DNA of 64,000 nt. Source: Bradyrhizobium sp. 186. GTDB taxonomy: Bacteria > Pseudomonadota > Alphaproteobacteria > Rhizobiales > Xanthobacteraceae. Below the pieces are notes generated by a model. It was not told the origin of the DNA. It saw only the letters and a program-made list of their open reading frames with translations, and searched no databases. This document shows, one piece after another, positions 60,504 through 64,000 of the stretch; the first letter of the stretch is position 1; each line of letters opens with the position of its first letter. The translations under genes were made by a program, and so were the position numbers. The DNA lies in assembly GCF_023101685.1 (NCBI RefSeq), contig NZ_CP082164.1, forward strand, positions 9,176,001 through 9,240,000. Reading direction: 5' to 3'.

Positions 60504-60632
60504 CGTCGTCCTGGCGAAAGCCAGGACCCATTACCCCAGGGAGGAATTTGGCGAAGACTCGTCATTCGGTACTGATACCGACCGCAATCGATGGATTCCG
60601 CGGTATGGGTCCTGGCCTTCGCCAGGACGACG
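60504..60632. repeat. MITE-like inverted-repeat element, family C copy 4
   Basis: Left end CGTCGTCCTGGCGAAAGCCA then GGACCCATTACC; right end GGTATGGGTCC then TGGCCTTCGCCAGGACGACG. The CCTGG/CCAGG change is present on both ends, keeping the arms paired. It lies between the GMC gene and the convergent ribbon-helix-helix gene. Confidence 0.9.
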
Positions 60633-60639
60633 GCGGGGG

Positions 60640-60957
60640 CTATTCAGCCGCATCGAGAACGGGCTCGACGGTGCTCTTGAAAGCCTGCAAGGGCGCCACG
60701 TTCCTTGAACGGTAGATCAGGCAGGAGCAGCGCAACAGCGAGGCGAAATTATTGACCTCGCCATGGTGGTCCAGCACCTCGTTGTAGAGCGTCGTCAGGA
60801 ACTTGCCGACGCTCATGTTCTCTCTGGCCGCGATCTCGTCCAGCGTGTCCCAGAACGCCATTTCCAGCCGGATCGAGGTGCAATGCCCGTCGATCCGCAG
60901 CGAGCGGGTCTGGGACTCGTAGTCGCGTTGGGGCTGGTGCGCGAACAAATGGCACAT
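60640..60957 (-). CDS. ribbon-helix-helix domain protein
   Basis: A 105-residue protein with an RHH_4-like domain: strand HCTSIRLEMAFWDTLDEIAA (about 25-44) and helix ENMSVGKFLTTLYNEVL. Such dimeric domains bind operators through the strand. The tail includes LLRCSCLIYRSRNVAP. The first 20 residues (MCHLFAHQPQRDYESQTRSL) are polar. It is convergent with the dehydrogenase operon and divergent from mutL. Which genes it controls is unknown; the neighbouring operon is one guess. Confidence 0.8.
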   Translation of the reverse strand: MCHLFAHQPQRDYESQTRSLRIDGHCTSIRLEMAFWDTLDEIAARENMSVGKFLTTLYNEVLDHHGEVNNFASLLRCSCLIYRSRNVAPLQAFKSTVEPVLDAAE

Positions 60958-61187
60958 GGCGTCCTCCCGTCCTGTTGCCGTTTTTTCACGATGCTACACC
61001 CGTGCCCGGCACCTCACAATCAGGACCCTCGCAGCATCGCCGCTTCAGCAATTTTCGCGAACGCCCAATGTCTTCAATGTGATAGACATCCCTCTTCCCC
61101 AGCCCGTCACGTTCCTGTTGCCCAACACATGCTTTTGACGCAACACGGCCTAGAATAGCATCGTCCGCGAATCCAATTCGAAAGCCC

Positions 61188-62999
61188 ATGCCCGTCCGCC
61201 AGCTTCCAGAGCAGATCGTCAACCGCATCGCCGCCGGCGAGGTGGTCGAACGTCCCGCGAGCGTGGTCAAGGAGCTCGTCGAGAACGCGATCGATGCCGG
61301 CGCGAGCCGGATCGACGTCTTCACCGACGGCGGCGGCCGGCGCCGGATCGGCATCACCGACGACGGCGGCGGCATGACCGCGAAGGACCTGTCGCTGGCG
61401 GTGGAGCGCCACGCCACCTCCAAGCTGGATGACGAAGACCTGCTGCAGATCCGCACGCTCGGGTTCCGCGGCGAGGCGCTGCCTTCGATCGGCTCGGTGG
61501 CGCGGCTGTCGATCACCACGCGGCACGCCAGCGAGCCGCATGCCTGGGCGCTCAATGTCGAGGGTGGCGAGAAGTCCGAGATCATGCCGGCGGCGTTGGC
61601 CCACGGCACGCGCGTCGAGGTCAACGACCTCTTCTACGCGACGCCGGCGCGGCTGAAATTCCTGAAGACCGACCGCACCGAGGCCGAAGCGATCCGCGAG
61701 GTGGTGCGGCGGCTGGCGATGGCACGGCCCGATATCGCCTTCACATTGGCCGGCGAGGAACGCGCGCCCGTGACCTGGGCCGCGGCGCTGCCCGGCGCCG
61801 CCGGACGCCTGACGCGGCTCGGCGACATCCTCGGCGCCGAGTTTCGCAGCCACGCCATCGAGGTGCATGCCGAGCGCGAGGGCGTCGTGGTCGCCGGCTA
61901 TGCCGCGGCCCCGGCGCTGACGAAAGCCAATGCGCTCGGGCAATATCTCTTCGTCAACGGCCGCCCGGTGCGCGACAAGCTGATCCTCGGCGCGGTGCGC
62001 GCGGCCTATTCCGACTATCTGCCGCGCGACCGCCATCCGGTGGTGGCGCTGTTCGTCACGCTCGATCCGCGCGAGGTCGACGCCAACGTCCATCCCGCCA
62101 AGACTGAGGTGCGCTTCCGCAATGCCGGTCTGGTGCGCGCGCTGATCGTGCATGGATTGAAGGAGGGCCTCGCGCGCGAGGGCCGGCGCACGGCGGCCAA
62201 CAGCGGCGACAGCGCGCTGTCCGCGTTCCGGCCAGCCTTCACGCCGCGCCCGGCGAGCTGGGACTGGCGGGCATCGCCGTCCGCCCCGAGCGGGCCGCTG
62301 CCGTCTTTCGGCGGTGCCGCGGCGCCCGCTTTCGCCGAACGAACCCAGGCCGCGTTCGACGTCGGCGCACCGAGTGCGGACGTGCGGATCGACGCGCAGC
62401 CCGTGAGCGATATGGTCGACCGTCCGCTCGGTGCGGCGCGCACGCAGCTCCACGAGACCTATATCGTCTCACAGACCCGCGACGGCTTGATCATCGTCGA
62501 CCAGCATGCCGCCCATGAGCGCATCGTCTATGAGCGGCTGAAGGCGTCGCTGGCCGCAAACGGCGTGCAGCGGCAGATCCTGTTGATCCCGGAAATCGTC
62601 GAGATGGACGAAGCCACGGTGGAGCGGCTTCTGGCGCGCAGCGACGAGCTTGCATCGTTCGGGCTTGCGATCGAGTCCTTCGGCCCCGGCGCGGTCGCCG
62701 TGCGCGAGACGCCGTCACTGCTCGGCAAGGCCAACGCGGGCGGCCTGTTGCGCGATCTCGCCGAGCACATGGCCGAATGGGACGAGGCGCTGCCGCTGGA
62801 GCGCCGCCTGATGCACGTCGCCGCCACCATGGCCTGTCACGGCTCGGTGCGCGCCGGCCGCAGACTGAGACCTGAGGAGATGAACGCGCTGCTCCGCGAG
62901 ATGGAGGAGACGCCGAACTCCGGCCAGTGCAATCACGGCCGGCCAACCTATGTCGAATTGAAGCTTGCCGATGTGGAGAAGCTGTTCGGGCGGAGGTGA
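61188..62999 (+). CDS. mutL: DNA mismatch repair protein MutL (endonuclease type)
   Basis: A 603-residue GHKL ATPase that links mismatch recognition to strand removal. ATPase motifs: ELVENAIDAGASRIDV, DDGGGMTAKDL and GFRGEALPSIGS in the first 100 residues. After a proline-rich linker the C-terminal domain holds DQHAAHERIVYE (438-449), matching the endonuclease motif DQHA-x2-E-x4-E, and ACHGSV with CNHGRPT near the end complete the metal site. This form nicks DNA itself, fitting bacteria without MutH. It ends one base from the convergent rsmD stop. Confidence 0.97.
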   Translation: MPVRQLPEQIVNRIAAGEVVERPASVVKELVENAIDAGASRIDVFTDGGGRRRIGITDDGGGMTAKDLSLAVERHATSKLDDEDLLQIRTLGFRGEALPSIGSVARLSITTRHASEPHAWALNVEGGEKSEIMPAALAHGTRVEVNDLFYATPARLKFLKTDRTEAEAIREVVRRLAMARPDIAFTLAGEERAPVTWAAALPGAAGRLTRLGDILGAEFRSHAIEVHAEREGVVVAGYAAAPALTKANALGQYLFVNGRPVRDKLILGAVRAAYSDYLPRDRHPVVALFVTLDPREVDANVHPAKTEVRFRNAGLVRALIVHGLKEGLAREGRRTAANSGDSALSAFRPAFTPRPASWDWRASPSAPSGPLPSFGGAAAPAFAERTQAAFDVGAPSADVRIDAQPVSDMVDRPLGAARTQLHETYIVSQTRDGLIIVDQHAAHERIVYERLKASLAANGVQRQILLIPEIVEMDEATVERLLARSDELASFGLAIESFGPGAVAVRETPSLLGKANAGGLLRDLAEHMAEWDEALPLERRLMHVAATMACHGSVRAGRRLRPEEMNALLREMEETPNSGQCNHGRPTYVELKLADVEKLFGRR

Positions 63000-63000
63000 T

Positions 63001-63558
63001 TTACGCGTTGCGCTTCAAAAACACGAACTCCGTGTCGTCATACGCGCGCCGCTCCAGTTCCTCGAACCCCTGCGGCGTCACGAACAGCGCGGCCTTCGCC
63101 TCCTCCACCACGAGCAGCGCACCCGGCGTGAGCCAGCCACCGTCACGCAAACTGGCAAGCGCCTGCTCGGCAAGACCCTTGCCGTAGGGCGGATCGAGGA
63201 ACACCAGCGAGAACGGCTCGACCGGATGCGCTGGGCCGAGGTCGGCTGCGTCGCGGCGATAGATCTTGGTCACGCCGCCGAGGCCGAGCGTCTCGACATT
63301 GTTGCGCAACAGCGCGCGCGCCTCGGCGCCGTTGTCGACGAACAGCGTGAACTTCGCACCACGCGATGCCGCCTCGATGCCGAGCGCGCCGGTGCCGGCG
63401 AAGAGGTCGAGCACGCGCGCGTCCTGAATCGGATCGTCGTAGGCGTGCACGAGGATGTTGAACACCGCCTCGCGCAGGCGATCCGCCGTCGGACGGATGT
63501 CGCGCGAGGACGGAGAGGCCAGATTTCGCCCCTTCAATCGGCCGCCGACGACGCGCAT
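63001..63558 (-). CDS. rsmD: 16S rRNA (guanine-966-N2)-methyltransferase RsmD
   Basis: A 185-residue methyltransferase acting on G966 of 16S rRNA. MRVVGGRLKGRNLASP at the start, RPTADRLREAVFNIL, SAM motif DLFAGTGALGIEAASRGA and the catalytic LDPPYGKG are typical. It is downstream of the pseudouridine synthase gene on the same strand, with a family D repeat between, a common pairing of rRNA-modifying genes. The 3' end abuts mutL. Confidence 0.96.
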   Translation of the reverse strand: MRVVGGRLKGRNLASPSSRDIRPTADRLREAVFNILVHAYDDPIQDARVLDLFAGTGALGIEAASRGAKFTLFVDNGAEARALLRNNVETLGLGGVTKIYRRDAADLGPAHPVEPFSLVFLDPPYGKGLAEQALASLRDGGWLTPGALLVVEEAKAALFVTPQGFEELERRAYDDTEFVFLKRNA

Positions 63559-63569
63559 TTAATTGTCCC

Positions 63570-63659
63570 CGTCATGCCCGGACTTGTCCCGGGCATCCAC
63601 GTTCTTCAGCCGTGGACGCAAGCAAGACGTGGATGGCCGGGTCAAGCCCGGCCATGACG
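63570..63659. repeat. palindromic repeat, family D copy 2
   Basis: CGTCATGCCCGG...CCGGGCATCCACG at the left and CGTGGATGGCCGGG...CCGGCCATGACG at the right, as at 13561. It lies between the pseudouridine synthase and rsmD genes. Confidence 0.85.
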
Positions 63660-63699
63660 ATCTGTTGCAGAGCCTCAGGGTCGTTTCAACCATCCGACC

Positions 63700-64000
63700 T
63701 TACTCGTCGTCCTTCGGCGTCAGGTCGCGCTTGCCGTGATAGCCGCGCTTGGGACGGCGCGGGGGGCCGTAGCCGCTGGCCTCGGACTCGTTGCGCTCGC
63801 GCGCTTCGTCGCTGCCGGTGCGCTGCACCAGCACGCGGCGGCCCTTGCGGTCGTTGATCACGGCGCGTTTGACCGGCTTCTTCTCGGGCGGGGCATCGTC
63901 GTCGCGCGAGGCGGATTTCTGCGGCACGTCGAACTGCGCGCCCGACTTCTCGATCACCTTGTCACCGAGCTGGTCGCGCAGCACGCGGGATTTGATCTCC
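63700..64000 (-). CDS. rRNA pseudouridine synthase (RluB-like), C-terminal tail; 5' part beyond the window
   Basis: The last 99 codons of a gene that enters from the right edge. The text EIKSRVLRDQLGDKVIEKSG followed by a basic and charged tail (KGRRVLVQRTG, GPPRRPKRGYHGKRD) matches the end of alphaproteobacterial RluB-type pseudouridine synthases, which have long Arg/Lys/Glu-rich extensions. The catalytic domain is not in the window, so the family call rests on this tail and on the rsmD neighbour. Confidence 0.6.
   Translation of the reverse strand, partial: EIKSRVLRDQLGDKVIEKSGAQFDVPQKSASRDDDAPPEKKPVKRAVINDRKGRRVLVQRTGSDEARERNESEASGYGPPRRPKRGYHGKRDLTPKDDE

Noticed and set aside
61134..61160. 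TTGACG with TAGAAT as a mutL promoter
   Set aside because: Spacing between the two is about ten bases, too short for a sigma-70-type promoter.

Overview
The window is GC-rich chromosomal DNA, and its gene order and protein types point to an alphaproteobacterium of the Bradyrhizobium/Nitrobacteraceae group. Supporting signs are the UvrB and UvrC proteins with long N-terminal extensions, a CTC-type ribosomal protein L25, a RibH2-type lumazine synthase behind an FMN riboswitch, a degenerate-EAL protein of TipF type, and many small lineage-typical proteins. Palindromic intergenic repeats are very dense. The species cannot be read from the sequence alone.

Layout. 1-3.3 kb: an IS110-type transposase fragment at the left edge, a TSUP membrane exporter translationally coupled to a small protein, a divergent LysR regulator, and two small proteins. 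3.4-12.4 kb: uvrB, then mostly hypothetical or membrane proteins (two tandem NTF2-like genes, a secreted probable beta-barrel protein, two one-membrane-span micro-proteins, a MaoC-like pair, a DUF4282-type protein). 12.4-15.6 kb, leftward: ychF, pth, rplY, ubiK-like. 15.7-21.1 kb, rightward: dienelactone hydrolase, lgt, a MidA-type methyltransferase, pgeF, a lipoprotein, prs. 21.3-28 kb: FMN riboswitch plus ribH, YbjN-type protein, proC, a thioesterase, a tautomerase, hisS and ilvE. 28-30.7 kb: MarR / response regulator / histidine kinase operon. 30.8-35.4 kb: periplasmic proteins, RNase T2, rlmJ, cold-shock protein, outer-membrane beta-barrel. 35.6-41.9 kb: a tightly packed uvrC-pgsA-moaD-moaE-prmB run, then two membrane proteins. 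42-47.4 kb: methyltransferase, a winged-helix/TPR protein, TipF-like protein, HAD phosphatase, CheY-like receiver. 47.7-56.8 kb: ribF-ileS-lspA, a secreted protein, a catalytic/non-catalytic M16 peptidase pair, arfB. 57.5-60.5 kb: an operon for an exported FAD/Fe-S GMC dehydrogenase with a c-type cytochrome and an embedded glyoxalase I. 61.2-64 kb: mutL, rsmD and the tail of a pseudouridine synthase.

Most of the window is housekeeping: DNA repair (uvrB, uvrC, mutL), translation (ychF, pth, rplY, hisS, ileS, rlmJ, prmB, arfB, rsmD), lipoprotein and lipid synthesis (lgt, lspA, pgsA), and cofactors (ribH, ribF, moaDE). The most interesting regulatory candidate is upstream of ileS. A 15-codon leader frame carries all three isoleucine codons and is followed by two mutually exclusive RNA pairings, one of which would cover the ileS start region; this has the layout of a translational attenuator sensing Ile-tRNA. 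Second are the repeat families, whose hairpin arms differ between copies but stay self-complementary. Third is the dehydrogenase-glyoxalase operon. No tRNA, rRNA, CRISPR array or replication origin was seen.
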